Part shown: positions 5,816 through 5,816 of the stretch, piece after piece
Position numbering within the stretch: the first letter of the stretch is position 1
Layout: each line of letters opens with the position of its first letter
Assembly: GCA_900758315.1 (NCBI GenBank)
Contig: CAAERF010000131.1
Location: 1 to 5,816 of the forward strand
Length of the DNA: 5,816 bases
Source: an uncultured Oscillospiraceae bacterium
GTDB taxonomy: Bacteria; Bacillota; Clostridia; Oscillospirales; Oscillospiraceae
Direction: 5' to 3'
The notes under the pieces: model-generated
Told to the model about the DNA's origin: nothing
The model's input: the letters and a program-made list of their open reading frames with translations, nothing else
Database searches by the model: none
Made by a program: the position numbers and the translations under genes

Positions 5816-5816
5816 C

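Noticed and set aside
1..5816. Search for CRISPR arrays, tRNA genes, insertion sequences, integrase or attachment sites, anti-phage or toxin genes
   Set aside because: I saw no direct repeat arrays, tRNA-like folds, transposase or recombinase motifs, or cargo genes. The whole window is accounted for by one structural module.

Overview
The window is a slice of a tailed double-stranded DNA bacteriophage or prophage of the HK97-fold, long non-contractile (siphovirus-type) tail kind. It carries the head-assembly and head-tail-joining module and the first tail genes. All genes are on the + strand and packed end to end. Strong AAGGAGG-type ribosome binding sites precede nearly every gene, base composition is roughly balanced, and the protein sequences resemble phages of gut Clostridia (Lachnospiraceae-like Firmicutes). 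The host assignment is an inference from style and remembered family resemblance; no host gene or attachment site is present to confirm it.

Layout from left to right: the portal protein, whose start lies before the window (3-1358); a ClpP-type prohead protease whose first 116 bases overlap the portal gene (1243-1983); the HK97-type major capsid protein (1997-3199); a 75-base gap holding an imperfect hairpin (3224-3251); a small gp6-type head-tail connector (3275-3547); a head-tail adaptor or head-closure protein (3547-3879); an HK97 gp10-like protein (3882-4262); a small tail-completion or terminator candidate (4264-4584); a phi13-type major tail protein (4585-5265); and the tail assembly chaperone pair, gpG-like (5277-5654) and its -1 frameshift extension (to 5815). 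The window stops one base after the extension's stop codon; the tape measure gene would be expected next, and the terminase genes would be expected before the portal.

The genes fit one assembly line. Portal and capsid protein build the prohead, and the protease trims the capsid protein's N-terminal scaffold-like segment. The small connector proteins seal the portal and provide the docking platform, the major tail protein forms the tube, and the G/GT chaperones load the tape measure. No promoter or intrinsic terminator is convincing inside the window, so the block is probably transcribed as part of one long late operon, with protein ratios set by translation. The clearest regulatory signal is the A AAA AAC slippery heptamer at 5624-5630, in the correct frame to fuse the chaperone to a 61-residue extension. 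I found no anti-phage system, toxin, mobile element or other cargo, and nothing that looks like a wholly new system.
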